Source: Rathayibacter sp. VKM Ac-2760
GTDB taxonomy: Bacteria > Actinomycetota > Actinomycetes > Actinomycetales > Microbacteriaceae
NCBI RefSeq assembly: GCF_009834185.1
Contig: NZ_CP047173.1
Location: forward strand, 3,658,001 to 3,722,000
Reading direction: 5' to 3'
Length of the DNA: 64,000 nucleotides
The notes beneath the pieces are model-generated. The model worked only from the letters and a program-made list of their open reading frames with translations. It made no database searches and was not told where the DNA came from. This document shows positions 15,742-23,972 of the stretch, in pieces. Each line of letters starts with the position of its first letter. The stretch's first letter is position 1. The position numbers and the translations under genes were made by a program.

Positions 15742-16548
15742 ATGACCCCCGCTGCTGCCGCCCCTTCCGCCGCGCCCGCGCGCACCGCCGACGTTCACGT
15801 GCTCGACCTCGTCAAGCGCTACGAGACGGCCGGCGGAGGCGTGCTCGCCATGGCGGGCGTGTCGCTCGACATCCCCTCCGGCGAGTTCGTGGCGGTGGTG
15901 GGCGCGAGCGGCTGTGGCAAGTCGACCCTGCTGCGGATCCTCGCCGGCTTCGAGGAGGCGACCGAGGGCGCCGTCGAGGTCGGCGGCCGGCCGGTCACGG
16001 GCCCCGGCCCGGATCGCGGCGTGGTGTTCCAGGACTACGGCCTGTTCCCGTGGCTGAGCGTCCGCGAGAACGTCGCCTACGGGCCGCGGCGGAAGGGGCT
16101 GCCGAAGGCGGACGCGGCGGCGGTGACCGACCGGTTCATCGAGGCGGTGGGGCTCACCCGCTTCGCCGACCGGTTCCCGGGCGAGCTGTCCGGCGGGATG
16201 CAGCAGCGCGTCGCCATCGCCCGCGTGCTCGCGAACGAGCCCTCGGTGCTGCTGATGGACGAGCCGTTCGGCGCGCTGGACGCGCTCACCCGCTCGGACC
16301 TCCAGGTCGAGCTCAAGCGCATCCACCGCGAGACGGGCACCACCGTGCTCTTCGTGACGCACTCGATCGAGGAGGCCGTCTACCTCGCCGACCGGGTCGT
16401 GGTGATGACCGGCGGCGCCTCGCACGGGGTGCCCGGCCACATCAGCGAGATCGTGACGATCGCTCTCCCGGCCGAGCGCGACGTGACCGGGCCGGAGTTC
16501 AACGAGCACAAGCGCCGCATCTCGGAGCTGGTGCACGCCCCGGCCTGA
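15742..16548 (+). CDS. ABC importer ATPase, SsuB/TauB type
   Basis: A 268-residue nucleotide-binding subunit. Walker A GASGCGKST, Q-loop VVFQDYGLFPW, signature LSGGMQQR, Walker B VLLMDEPFGALD and H-loop THS are all intact. It powers the permease encoded immediately upstream. Third gene of the operon; a 61-bp palindrome starts ten bases after the stop and faces a convergent sortase-substrate gene. Confidence 0.94.
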   Translation: MTPAAAAPSAAPARTADVHVLDLVKRYETAGGGVLAMAGVSLDIPSGEFVAVVGASGCGKSTLLRILAGFEEATEGAVEVGGRPVTGPGPDRGVVFQDYGLFPWLSVRENVAYGPRRKGLPKADAAAVTDRFIEAVGLTRFADRFPGELSGGMQQRVAIARVLANEPSVLLMDEPFGALDALTRSDLQVELKRIHRETGTTVLFVTHSIEEAVYLADRVVVMTGGASHGVPGHISEIVTIALPAERDVTGPEFNEHKRRISELVHAPA

Positions 16549-16558
16549 CCGCCCCCTG

Positions 16559-16619
16559 CGCGAGATGCCACTTGTGAGCGCCGCCGTCGGCGTGTCGTGC
16601 TCACAAGTGGCATCTCGCG
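16559..16619 (+). repeat. 61-bp oriented palindrome, copy 3
   Basis: Perfect 18-bp arms; centre holds GGCGTGTCGTG on the plus strand. Ten bases after the ATPase stop, 14 bases from the convergent sortase-substrate stop. Confidence 0.95.
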
Positions 16620-16633
16620 GAAGGGGAGGCGGG

Positions 16634-17815
16634 CTACTCGGCTCGGCGGGGGCGGCGGCGCTGGTGCGCGCCGAGGGCGAGGGCGGCGCCGGCCAGGAGC
16701 AGGGCGCCGGCGGCGGGGAGCGCGGCGACCGAGTCGGCGCCGGTCTGCGCCAGCTGGTGACCGGCCGATCGGACGGGAGCGGCGGGCGAGACCGCGCCGG
16801 CGGGGTGGACCGGGGCGGTGGGCACCACCGTGGTGGACGACTGAAGCGGGGCGGCCGGCTCGACCGTCGTGGCGGGCTCGAGCGGGGCGGCCGGCTCCAC
16901 CGTCGTGGACGGCTCGAGCGGGGCAGCCGGCTCCACCGTCGTGGACGGCTCGAGCGGGACGGCGGCCCGGACGGTGATCGCGAGCGCGCCCTTCACGCCG
17001 TGCACGGTGCGGAAGCCCTGGGGGCTGAGGCCGGTGACCTCGCTGGCGATCGCGACGGAGCCGCGGTCGAGATCCTCCTGGGTGACCTTCTTCTCGACGC
17101 TCAGCTCCACCTTCTGGTGGACGGCGAGATCGACGCCCGGCCCGGCGTCGCCCAGGCGCACGTCGTGCAGGGGCACGTCGCCGTCGTTGGTGACGGGCAC
17201 CGACCACTTCACCGTCGTGCCCAGCGTCACCGCCGGGTCCTCGAACGCGCCGGTGATGTCGCCCACCACGTGCGGATGCTCGCCGGGGATCGTGATGCCG
17301 CCGTTCAGCGCCTGGAAGACGCGAGTGCCCTCGGGGCTGAGCCCGGTCACGTCGCGGTAGATGATGACGGCGCCGAGCTGGCGGTCGTGGGCGGTGACCG
17401 TGGTCTCCGTCGTCAGGTCGACCGTGCCGCCGACGGGGAGATCGACGCCCGGTGCGTCGACACCCGGGATGCCGGTCTCGGGGTCGTTCAGGTGCACGCC
17501 GTGCAGGGCCGCGTCGCCGTTGTTGACGATGTGCGCCGTCCAGCTCACCCTCGTGCCCTCCACCACCGGCTGACCGGTCGGCACGTCGAACACGCCGGCG
17601 ATGGCGCCGGTGATCGCCGGGTGCTCCGCGGCGGGCGCGACGGCGACCGCCGCGGCGGGCGCGGGCGTCGCGGGCGCGGACTCGCTCGCGTGCGCGGCCG
17701 TGGCTGCGGAGCCGAGCAGTCCGACGGCCAGGACGGCGCAGGCCGTGGTGCTCAGAGCGGTCGCGCGGAGGCCGCGCGGGGCCGGCGGGGTGGGACGAAC
17801 TGGTCGGATCGGCAA
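16634..17815 (-). CDS. sortase-anchored surface protein with two DUF11-like repeats
   Basis: A 393-residue exported protein. A signal peptide (TALSTTACAVLAVGLLGSA, cleavage near AHA-SE) is followed by two related beta-sandwich domains of the DUF11/DUF7507 kind (GAIAGVFDVP..., GDITGAFEDP...; both contain DVTGLSP or EVTGLSP). Then comes a Pro/Thr stalk of 12-residue repeats (AAPLEPSTTVEP), the sorting motif LAQTG, a hydrophobic helix and an RRRPRR tail. LAxTG is the form used by class E sortases in actinobacteria. The TTG at 17815 was chosen because GAGGAG sits six bases upstream and the signal peptide then fits. No sortase gene is in the window. Confidence 0.88.
   Translation of the reverse strand: MPIRPVRPTPPAPRGLRATALSTTACAVLAVGLLGSAATAAHASESAPATPAPAAAVAVAPAAEHPAITGAIAGVFDVPTGQPVVEGTRVSWTAHIVNNGDAALHGVHLNDPETGIPGVDAPGVDLPVGGTVDLTTETTVTAHDRQLGAVIIYRDVTGLSPEGTRVFQALNGGITIPGEHPHVVGDITGAFEDPAVTLGTTVKWSVPVTNDGDVPLHDVRLGDAGPGVDLAVHQKVELSVEKKVTQEDLDRGSVAIASEVTGLSPQGFRTVHGVKGALAITVRAAVPLEPSTTVEPAAPLEPSTTVEPAAPLEPATTVEPAAPLQSSTTVVPTAPVHPAGAVSPAAPVRSAGHQLAQTGADSVAALPAAGALLLAGAALALGAHQRRRPRRAE
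16848..16955. repeat. 36-bp in-frame tandem repeats in the surface-protein stalk
   Basis: Three near-identical 36-bp units (16848, 16884, 16920), with degenerate units on either side, encode the 12-residue stalk repeat AAPLEPSTTVEP. Copy number can change without breaking the frame, which would alter stalk length. Confidence 0.85.
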
Positions 17816-18046
17816 GACGACTCCTCGAGAGATGGTGGGACGACGGGGCGGTTCCGACGATCGTGGCGTCGCGGAGCCCCACCGGCCTCCTTTCTGGCAC
17901 TCGTCGGCCGTGCGGCGGGAACTGACCAATCGGACCCCGGTACCGATGATCCGCGCGGAGCTGCGCTCGGCGGGGAGAGGCAGAGGGCCCGGGGCGGCGA
18001 GGGCGTGCCGCGCCGGACCCCCTGCGGTTCAGGAGGCGCTGCCGGC

Positions 18047-18895
18047 TCAGAAGGCCCGGTTGCGCCCGATGTAGACGTTCCGCGCCCGGTAGGTCGTCGT
18101 CCCGCCCGGGCCGTTGGGGCCGGAGGAGCCCTCCATCTGCAGGTTGATGATGCAGTGCATGGGCTTGCCGACGTAGTCGAGCATCCGGTGCGTGGCCTGC
18201 CACTGACCGTCGAGGTAGTAGTGGAAGTCGACGTCCCGCGCGTTGACCTTCTCGATCCACGTGCGGTAGGTGTGCCACGTCGACGCGGCGTTCGCGACCG
18301 GGACGATCGTGGACTGGACGTCCGTCGGTGTCTGGAAGGAGTTGAACAGGTTGGACGACGTGCCCTTGAACTCGAGGATGTCGCTCTCCGGCGGCCAGCC
18401 GTTCACCGCGGTCAGCCAGAAGGCCGGCCAGGTCCCGGGGGCGGTCGGCGCCTGGAAGTCGCCCTTCACCTCCCACTGCGGGAACTGGTCCGTGATCGAG
18501 ACCTTCACCTTGGTGTTGATGGTGCCCGAGTGGTACCAGGTGGGCAGGAACGGGTCGGACGTGCTTTTCGACTCCGGACTCGCGAGCCGCGTCGCCGTGA
18601 GCGTGAGGACGCCCCCGGCGAGCGAGACGTGCGAGTGGTCGGTGGGGCTCGCGAACATCCGCGCCGAGCCGTTGTGGTCGGAACCCCAGGGGTACAGGTA
18701 GTTCCAGGCCGACTCGAGGGCCGAGTAGCTGGTGAAGGTGTTCGTCAGGACGTCCTCGAAACCGGCCGCATAGGCCGGCGTCGCTGCCGCCCCGAGGACG
18801 GGCACGGCCGCTGCAGCCGCTCCCGCGCCGATCACGAAACTGCGCCGGCTGACGGCGTGGGCACGGACTCCGTCGGCCGCTTCTGCATCTCTCAT
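18047..18895 (-). CDS. Tat-exported glycoside hydrolase family 16-like protein
   Basis: A 282-residue secreted protein. The twin-arginine signal is SRRSFVIGAGAAAAAVPVLG with cleavage near AYA-AG. The GH16-type active-site strand reads WPPESDILEFKG, giving Glu170, Asp172 and Glu175 in the E-x-D-x-x-E arrangement, with WPAFWL just before it as in beta-glucanases and related enzymes. It should cleave or rearrange beta-linked polysaccharide outside the cell. It is divergent from a LacI-family gene, with two palindromic operators between, so it is probably induced by its sugar product. Confidence 0.85.
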   Translation of the reverse strand: MRDAEAADGVRAHAVSRRSFVIGAGAAAAAVPVLGAAATPAYAAGFEDVLTNTFTSYSALESAWNYLYPWGSDHNGSARMFASPTDHSHVSLAGGVLTLTATRLASPESKSTSDPFLPTWYHSGTINTKVKVSITDQFPQWEVKGDFQAPTAPGTWPAFWLTAVNGWPPESDILEFKGTSSNLFNSFQTPTDVQSTIVPVANAASTWHTYRTWIEKVNARDVDFHYYLDGQWQATHRMLDYVGKPMHCIINLQMEGSSGPNGPGGTTTYRARNVYIGRNRAF

Positions 18896-19024
18896 CGTTC
18901 TCTCCTTCTCGATCGGGGACGCGCCTCTCGTGAGGAGCGCCCGGGGCGCACCGGGAGTCGGGCGCCCACCCGCCGTGCCGCCGATCCGCTCCCGGGACGG
19001 CGCGACAGTGCGGGGAACCGGGAG

Positions 19025-19040
19025 GTGAACACGTGTTCAC
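19025..19040. promoter_or_regulatory. LacI-type operator 1
   Basis: Perfect 16-bp palindrome GTGAACACGTGTTCAC in the divergent promoter region between the GH16-like gene and the LacI-family gene. Size, symmetry and central CG fit a LacI/GalR-family site. Confidence 0.8.
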
Positions 19041-19079
19041 GGGGGGAGTGAGGCGAAGCTAGCACAGGGCCGCGGAGCC

Positions 19080-19095
19080 GTGCACACGTTCTCAC
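19080..19095. promoter_or_regulatory. LacI-type operator 2, imperfect
   Basis: GTGCACACGTTCTCAC matches operator 1 at 13 of 16 positions and starts 55 bases away, 35 bases before the regulator start. Paired sites allow looping or separate control of the two directions. Confidence 0.65.
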
Positions 19096-19129
19096 CTACC
19101 CTGTGGAGAAACGGACGAAAGGGGGGCAT

Positions 19130-20200
19130 GTGGTGCAGGGACGCAGGGCGACGATCGTGGACGTCGCGCGGGCCGCCGGGACCTCGCACGCGACGGTGTC
19201 CCGCTACCTGAACAAGACGACCGTCGTGACTCCCGCCACCGCCGCCGCGATCGAGCACGCCATCGGCCTCGTCGGCTACACCCCCAACCAGACCGCCCGC
19301 TCGCTCGTGCGCCGGAGCACGCGCTCCATCGCGTTCGTGGTGCGGGAGGACACGAGCCGGTTCTTCGCAGACCCGAATCTCAGCGAGATGGCGGTCGGCG
19401 CGAACAGGGAGCTGTCCGCGAGCGGGTTCCAGATGGTCGTCCTGATCGTCGACGACGACGAGTCCGCCCTCCGGATCGGGCAGCTGGTCACGGGCGGCTG
19501 GGTGGACGGCGCGATCCTCGTCGCGATGCGCCCCGACGATCCGATCGTCGACGCCGCCCTGCTGCACCGCACCGCGATCGTGACGGCGAGCAGCTCGTCG
19601 CTGCACGCGGACGTCCCCTCCGTCGACACGGACAACGTCGGCGGCACCAGGAGGATCACCGAGCTGCTCCTCGCGGGCGGTCGACGGCGGATCGCCGAGA
19701 TCCGGGGGCCGGGGCACGCGACGGCCGCCGCGCTGCGGCACGACGGCTACGCCCAGGCGCTGGGCGGGTCGCTCGATTCCCGCCTGATCGTCACGGCGGA
19801 GGAGTGGACGAGCCGGGCCGGCCGGGCCGCCGCGGACACCCTCCTCGAGCGCGGCGCGGCCTTCGACGCGCTCGTCTGCGCCTCCGACCTCCTGGCCCTC
19901 GGCGCCCTCGAGTCGCTCGACGGCCGCGGTCTGCGCGTGCCCGAGGACGTCGCGGTCGTCGGGTTCGACGACGCTCCGTGGGCGGCGGGCGCGAGGCCGG
20001 CGCTCACGACGGTGCACCAGGACGCGCGGGAGACGGGGCGCCTGCTCGCGGTCGAGATCCTCGCGCGGGTCGCCGGCCTCGACCGCCCGGAGGCGCACGT
20101 GATCCTGCCGAACCGGATCGTCTGGCGGGACTCCGCGGGCCCGGCGCCCGAGGCGCGCTCGGAGGATCCGGCGATCCCGGAGGAGCCGCCGATCCCGTAG
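19130..20200 (+). CDS. LacI-family transcriptional regulator
   Basis: A 356-residue regulator. The HTH (ATIVDVARAAGTSHATVSRY, then the hinge NQTARSLVRR) binds DNA; the rest is a periplasmic-binding-protein-like sugar sensor ending in a conserved AVVGFDDAPWA stretch. The GTG at 19130 follows AAGGGGGG and removes a poorly conserved extension from an upstream GTG at 19103. It is divergent from the GH16-like gene and flanked by two matching palindromes, so it very likely represses that gene and itself. Confidence 0.9.
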   Translation: MVQGRRATIVDVARAAGTSHATVSRYLNKTTVVTPATAAAIEHAIGLVGYTPNQTARSLVRRSTRSIAFVVREDTSRFFADPNLSEMAVGANRELSASGFQMVVLIVDDDESALRIGQLVTGGWVDGAILVAMRPDDPIVDAALLHRTAIVTASSSSLHADVPSVDTDNVGGTRRITELLLAGGRRRIAEIRGPGHATAAALRHDGYAQALGGSLDSRLIVTAEEWTSRAGRAAADTLLERGAAFDALVCASDLLALGALESLDGRGLRVPEDVAVVGFDDAPWAAGARPALTTVHQDARETGRLLAVEILARVAGLDRPEAHVILPNRIVWRDSAGPAPEARSEDPAIPEEPPIP

Positions 20201-20298
20201 AAGGGGGGTCGGTGGACCTCCGGCGACGGGTCCCGCTGTGTCACTGTTCCTGTCACGCTGGACGCTCACACCGCTGACAGATCTCCCGAAGGGACACG

Positions 20299-20538
20299 AT
20301 GCCCGTCCTCCGGTTGGTGCTCTACCTCGCCGACGATCCCGAGCAGAGGGCGCACCTCTGCACCTTCCACGGCGACCGGCACAAGCTCGCGCACGACCTC
20401 GAGACGCGGCAGTTCCTGCCGGTCGTCCGCGGGCACGAGCAGTACAGCGTCGTCGCGGTCAATCGGATCCAGCGGGTCGAATTCGAGCGGGTGGAGGGAG
20501 AATCGCAGGAGGAGCCCGCGAACATCGTCAGGAGCTGA
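20299..20538 (+). CDS. small protein of unknown function
   Basis: A 79-residue soluble protein (MPVLRLVLYLADDPEQRAHL... ending ANIVRS). The alternating hydrophobic N-terminus and VVRGHEQYSVVAVNRIQRVE look like a small beta-rich fold. GAAGGG lies nine bases upstream of the start. Its stop is a few bases before the downstream lipoprotein start, so the two are probably co-transcribed. Family not recognised. Confidence 0.65.
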   Translation: MPVLRLVLYLADDPEQRAHLCTFHGDRHKLAHDLETRQFLPVVRGHEQYSVVAVNRIQRVEFERVEGESQEEPANIVRS

Positions 20539-20543
20539 CCGTG

Positions 20544-21257
20544 ATGATCCGTTGTCGAACCGTTCTCCGTGCCGCTCTGGCGGCGGGGGCGGTCGCCGTG
20601 CTGGCCGGCTGCAGCCCGGCCGCGGAGGAGGCGGTGCCGACGACGGCGCCGACGGCGGGCGCGACGGCGACGGTGACCGCTACGGCCACGGTCACCGCGA
20701 CTCCGGCGACTCCCGCGACCCCGGCGCCCGCGGACGCCACGAGTCTGCTGATCGGCCCGACCTCGTTCTCACTGGTCGACGACTCGGGCACCGCGCTCGG
20801 CAGCTGGGACTACCGCGACGGCACGGGCGCGGTCGCCGCGCTCACCGAGGCGTTCGGCAGCGCTCCGACCGAGTCGGACGACGTGCCGTACGAGGGCTAC
20901 CGCAGCCGCGTCTCCAGCTGGCCGGGGTTCGCCCTCAAGGACACCGAGGTCTACGACGCGGGCGGGGCGGAGCTCCCGTACCCCGAGCCGGACTTCCTGC
21001 TCGAGGCGACCGCCGCCGCGGTCGGCGACGTCGCGATCAGCACCCTCGGCGGCGTCGCGGTGGGCGACGCGGCGGCCGACGTCGCGGCCGAGCACCCGGA
21101 CAGCACGACCGACGGCTCACTCGGCTCCTTCCTCTTCGACACGACGACCGTCGGCTCGCGAGACGGCGCCGATCTGACGAACACGGTCGGGGCGATCGCG
21201 GAGGACGAGGTCACCGTGTCGAGCCTCCGCGCCCCGTTCGTGAACTGGGGCGTGTAG
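20544..21257 (+). CDS. lipoprotein of unknown function
   Basis: A 237-residue lipoprotein: signal peptide with lipobox VLAGC (Cys23), a Thr/Ala/Pro linker (ATVTATATVTATPATPATP), then an acidic folded domain with GSWDYRDGTGAVAALTEAFG and SRVSSWPGFALKD. GGAG nine bases upstream sets the start; a GTG three bases earlier is equally possible. It follows the 79-residue gene directly and ends before a 61-bp palindrome. The domain is not recognised. Confidence 0.75.
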   Translation: MIRCRTVLRAALAAGAVAVLAGCSPAAEEAVPTTAPTAGATATVTATATVTATPATPATPAPADATSLLIGPTSFSLVDDSGTALGSWDYRDGTGAVAALTEAFGSAPTESDDVPYEGYRSRVSSWPGFALKDTEVYDAGGAELPYPEPDFLLEATAAAVGDVAISTLGGVAVGDAAADVAAEHPDSTTDGSLGSFLFDTTTVGSRDGADLTNTVGAIAEDEVTVSSLRAPFVNWGV

Positions 21258-21273
21258 GCGCGGGGTGCGCGCC

Positions 21274-21334
21274 CGCGAGATGCCACGTGTGAGGCTTTCC
21301 GACGGCGTGTCGCGCTCAGAGGTGGCATCTCGCG
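21274..21334 (+). repeat. 61-bp oriented palindrome, copy 4 (diverged)
   Basis: The most diverged copy: arms read CCACGTGTG and CAGAGGTGG, but the centre keeps GGCGTGTCGCG on the plus strand and the length is still 61. It lies 16 bases after the lipoprotein stop, next to a copy of the second repeat family. Confidence 0.9.
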
Positions 21335-21341
21335 GAGCGGG

Positions 21342-21382
21342 GATCTCGATACGCCCGCTGCGCGGGCTACTCGATCAGCAAG
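21342..21382 (+). repeat. GATCTCGATACGCCC-family hairpin repeat, copy 3
   Basis: GATCTCGATACGCCCGCTGC followed by GCGGGCTACTCGATCAGCAA. It sits between the diverged 61-bp palindrome and the convergent secreted-paralogue gene. Confidence 0.85.
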
Positions 21383-21431
21383 GGAGCGGCGGACCCGAGC
21401 TGCTGGAGCAGCAAGGGGGCGGGGGTGGCGG

Positions 21432-22304
21432 TCAGCAGTCGCTCGCGTCGAAGACCAGGCCCGAGATCCCGCTGCTCTGCCAGCCCTGGTAGCCGCCGAA
21501 CTGGCTGTAGACGAGCGAGCTGCCGGAGGGGAAGGAGCGGAACGTGAAGGTGTCGAAGCGAGGAGTGTTCCTGGCTGTCTCATCAAGTTTGGTGGCGGGC
21601 CGGAAGGGGTCGGCGATCGTCCCGGCACCGACGCCCGCGTCACCGCCGCGGGTGGAGATCGAGGTGGGCGCGACGCTGAAGCCGACGGACGACCAGGACT
21701 TCGCAGCCCAGTAGAACTCGTCCCTCACGACCCGCGACGTGATGTCCACGAACGTGAGCTGGACATTCACCGGGTCGAAGACCTTCCCGTCCGCGTCGAG
21801 GAACTCGAAGATCAGCGTCTGCGAAGGCGGGCCCGGCGTCGGCACCTCCGGGATCAGCTCGCCGCCCGCCGTGGAGACCTGCCCGGCGCGACGCTGGTTC
21901 AGGAGAAGCACCCCGGGCTCGAAGAAGCGCGTCGCGGACTCGTTGACGAAGTCAACGGAGCCGCCGGGGTAGATGACGGTGCCGCCCTGGGTGAGGTTGT
22001 AGCTCGTGCCGGGAGCCGTATTGGAGCTGTTGTCCCTGCTCGTGGTCGTGGTCGTGGTGTCGGGCGCCAGGATCGAGGTGATCCGGATCGTGGTCCTCGT
22101 GCCGGTGGGCGAGGTCGCAGTGAGAGCCACGGGGTTGGTCGCGACGCTCGACGGCGTGAACATCGTCATGCTCGTGCACGGAGCCGTCGACGCCGCGGCG
22201 TGCGGAGCAGCGACGGCCGCGCTGACGACGGGGATGCTCCAGAGCGCACCCGCGGAGACGGAGCGGCGCGAAGGGCCGGAGGGTTCGGACGGAGCGGAGG
22301 ACAT
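21432..22304 (-). CDS. Tat-secreted protein, terminal-cysteine family, paralogue 1
   Basis: A 290-residue exported protein of a family I do not recognise. The signal RRSVSAGALWSIPVVSAAVA is a Tat-like RR...WSxP form. Shared family marks are TMFTPSSVATNP, ITSILAPDTTT, LLLNQRRAG, SQTLIFEFLDADGKVFDP, TFRSFPSGSSLVYSQ and the final FDASDC. The mature protein has one cysteine near its start and one as the very last residue. Paralogues lie at 23973-24788 and 27262-28083, same strand. The start at 22304 is chosen because the signal peptide then begins about 19 residues in; the ribosome site is weak. Confidence 0.75.
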   Translation of the reverse strand: MSSAPSEPSGPSRRSVSAGALWSIPVVSAAVAAPHAAASTAPCTSMTMFTPSSVATNPVALTATSPTGTRTTIRITSILAPDTTTTTTSRDNSSNTAPGTSYNLTQGGTVIYPGGSVDFVNESATRFFEPGVLLLNQRRAGQVSTAGGELIPEVPTPGPPSQTLIFEFLDADGKVFDPVNVQLTFVDITSRVVRDEFYWAAKSWSSVGFSVAPTSISTRGGDAGVGAGTIADPFRPATKLDETARNTPRFDTFTFRSFPSGSSLVYSQFGGYQGWQSSGISGLVFDASDC

Positions 22305-22676
22305 AGCGGATCCATTTCTGTGAGAGGGAGGGAACGGTCGAGAGCCGACCGGATGAGAGAGCACCGTAGGCAGGTCGGCGCCGAGACGGACGAGGCGATC
22401 GCCGCGCTGGCGCACGGCGTCGGTTCGCGGCTTTCCGGGGATGGAGCGCTCTAGCAGCGCTGTCACGGACGATGAACAGGAACGGCTCAGCGAGCTCGAG
22501 GACAATACGGATATGGTCGCGGCGGGGCCGGCGGACGCGGTAATCGCGGCGACGCTTTGATCGATCGGCCGGCGCTCGGATGAGGGTGGATCTCGATACG
22601 CCCGCTTCGCGGGCTACTCGATCGGCAAAGGCGGGCGCCGGTCGAGGAGTGCGGAGCGCGGATCGAGACCCGCGTG
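22305..22676. other. gene-free gap with repeat copy 4 of the GATCTCGATACGCCC family
   Basis: This 372-base gap lies upstream of secreted paralogue 1 and beyond the 3' end of the decayed HNH gene. It holds one hairpin repeat at 22589-22629 (GATCTCGATACGCCCGCTTC, then GCGGGCTACTCGATCGGC). Presumably it also carries the promoter of paralogue 1, but no clear -10/-35 pair was identified. No other gene is apparent. Confidence 0.7.
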
Positions 22677-23860
22677 TCAGAACGGCGGTGGGAGGTCGTC
22701 GAAGCGCGGGCCGGGTGGGGGGACGGTGTGCGCGAGGCCCGGTGGTCGGGTGGTGATCCGCCGGCCGGTGGGGGTGGTCCAGGCGGTGACGCCGTCGCGG
22801 AGCGTGTAGCGCCAGCGGTCGCCGTGGCGGAGGTGGTGGTGGCTGGTGCAGAGAGACGCGAGGTTCTCGAGGGACGTCTCGCCGCCGTCGCGCCACTCGA
22901 TCGTGTGGTCCGCCTCCGCGGTCGATGCCGGGCGGGTGCAGCCGGGGTGGCGGCAGGTCTGGTCCCGCAGCTACAGATGCAGGCGCATCCGCGCCGGCGG
23001 GAGGCGGTGGGTCCGGCCGACCGAGACGACGGCGCCCGTGTCGGGCTCGGTGATCACGCGGGTGAGGGACGCGAACGCGAGGTTCTGCGCGACGCCCGCG
23101 GGGATCGGGCCGTAGCCGTCGAGATCGGCGGGAGTGTCGTCGAGGCCGAGCGCCGCGCCCGCGGTCATCGTCACGCGCACCTCCGCTCGCACGCCGGGCA
23201 CGAACGTCGGCTCGGGACGCTCGACGCCCTCGGGGAACGTGCCGGCGACGTCGCCGTCGCAGAGCAGGTCGGTCACGACATCGGCGCGCAGCTGGGAGAG
23301 CGTGCGCTCGTCGTCACCTCCGTCGCGGACCGACCGCGCCATCCGATCCGCCCGGTCGTAGGCGCCCAGCACCGCGGTCGCCGGGGCGAGGACGCAGAGC
23401 GTCGCCATGCCGTCGACCTCCGGCGTCACCCAGACCGCGCGATCCTGCCGGGCGCGAGCGTGCCGCTCCGCGAGCGGCTGCTCGTGCAGCTGCTCGCCAG
23501 ACCCGCCTCCCACCGGATCCTCGCTCCGGCCAGCGCGGCCCGGGTCAGCGGCAGCTCCTCGAGCAGGAGCTGCGCGCACTCCAGCTCCCGCGACGCCACC
23601 CGCTCGGACACCGTCATCGCGACCGCGAACTCCGCCCGGACCGACCGCTCCACCAGATCCCTCGATCCGCTCCGGGACTCACCCCGCGCGAACGCCCCCG
23701 GACACCGCAGCGCCGCCCGGTGGCCGTGGTACAGCTCCTCCGCGGACGCCAGCAGCGTCGGCGACGCCGCGCGCGCCAGCGCACCGGCGCGGTCGCCGCG
23801 CTCGCGCACCTCGGCGCGCACCGCGTCCGCGTCCGCGTCCGCACTCTCGATCTCGTCCAT
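22677..23860 (-). pseudogene. decayed DUF222/HNH endonuclease (13E12-repeat family)
   Basis: Clear homologue of the intact gene at 59302-60603 but broken three ways. The N-terminal frame (MDEIESADADADA... to ARIRWE) leaves frame near 23490-23510. About 45 residues present in the intact copy, between its KILWEVGEA and LIRWREELHEQP segments, are missing there. The second frame (EQPLAERHARARQDRAVW...) is then cut by an amber codon at 22973-22971, where the intact copy has Gln in RLHLQLRDQTC. Downstream of the amber the HNH segment (GGETSLENLASLCTSHHHLR) is still readable to the stop at 22677. These proteins belong to the 13E12 repeat family of actinobacteria. Confidence 0.88.
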
Positions 23861-23972
23861 ACGAGTATTCCAGCAGCGACCACCGACACCCGCACGGCCC
23901 CGGCGCCGATCCGTGGAGAGCACGCCGAACCGCCTCCTGTGGAGGAGGCGAGAACGCCGCTCGGAGCGGCGC

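Noticed and set aside
16380..19051. Long open frames on both strands across the surface-protein/GH16 region
   Set aside because: Low-complexity Arg/Gly/Pro translations typical of high-G+C shadow frames; recognisable genes occupy the other frames.
22971..22973. Programmed read-through at the amber codon of the HNH gene
   Set aside because: The same gene also carries a deletion and frame change, so simple decay is the better explanation.
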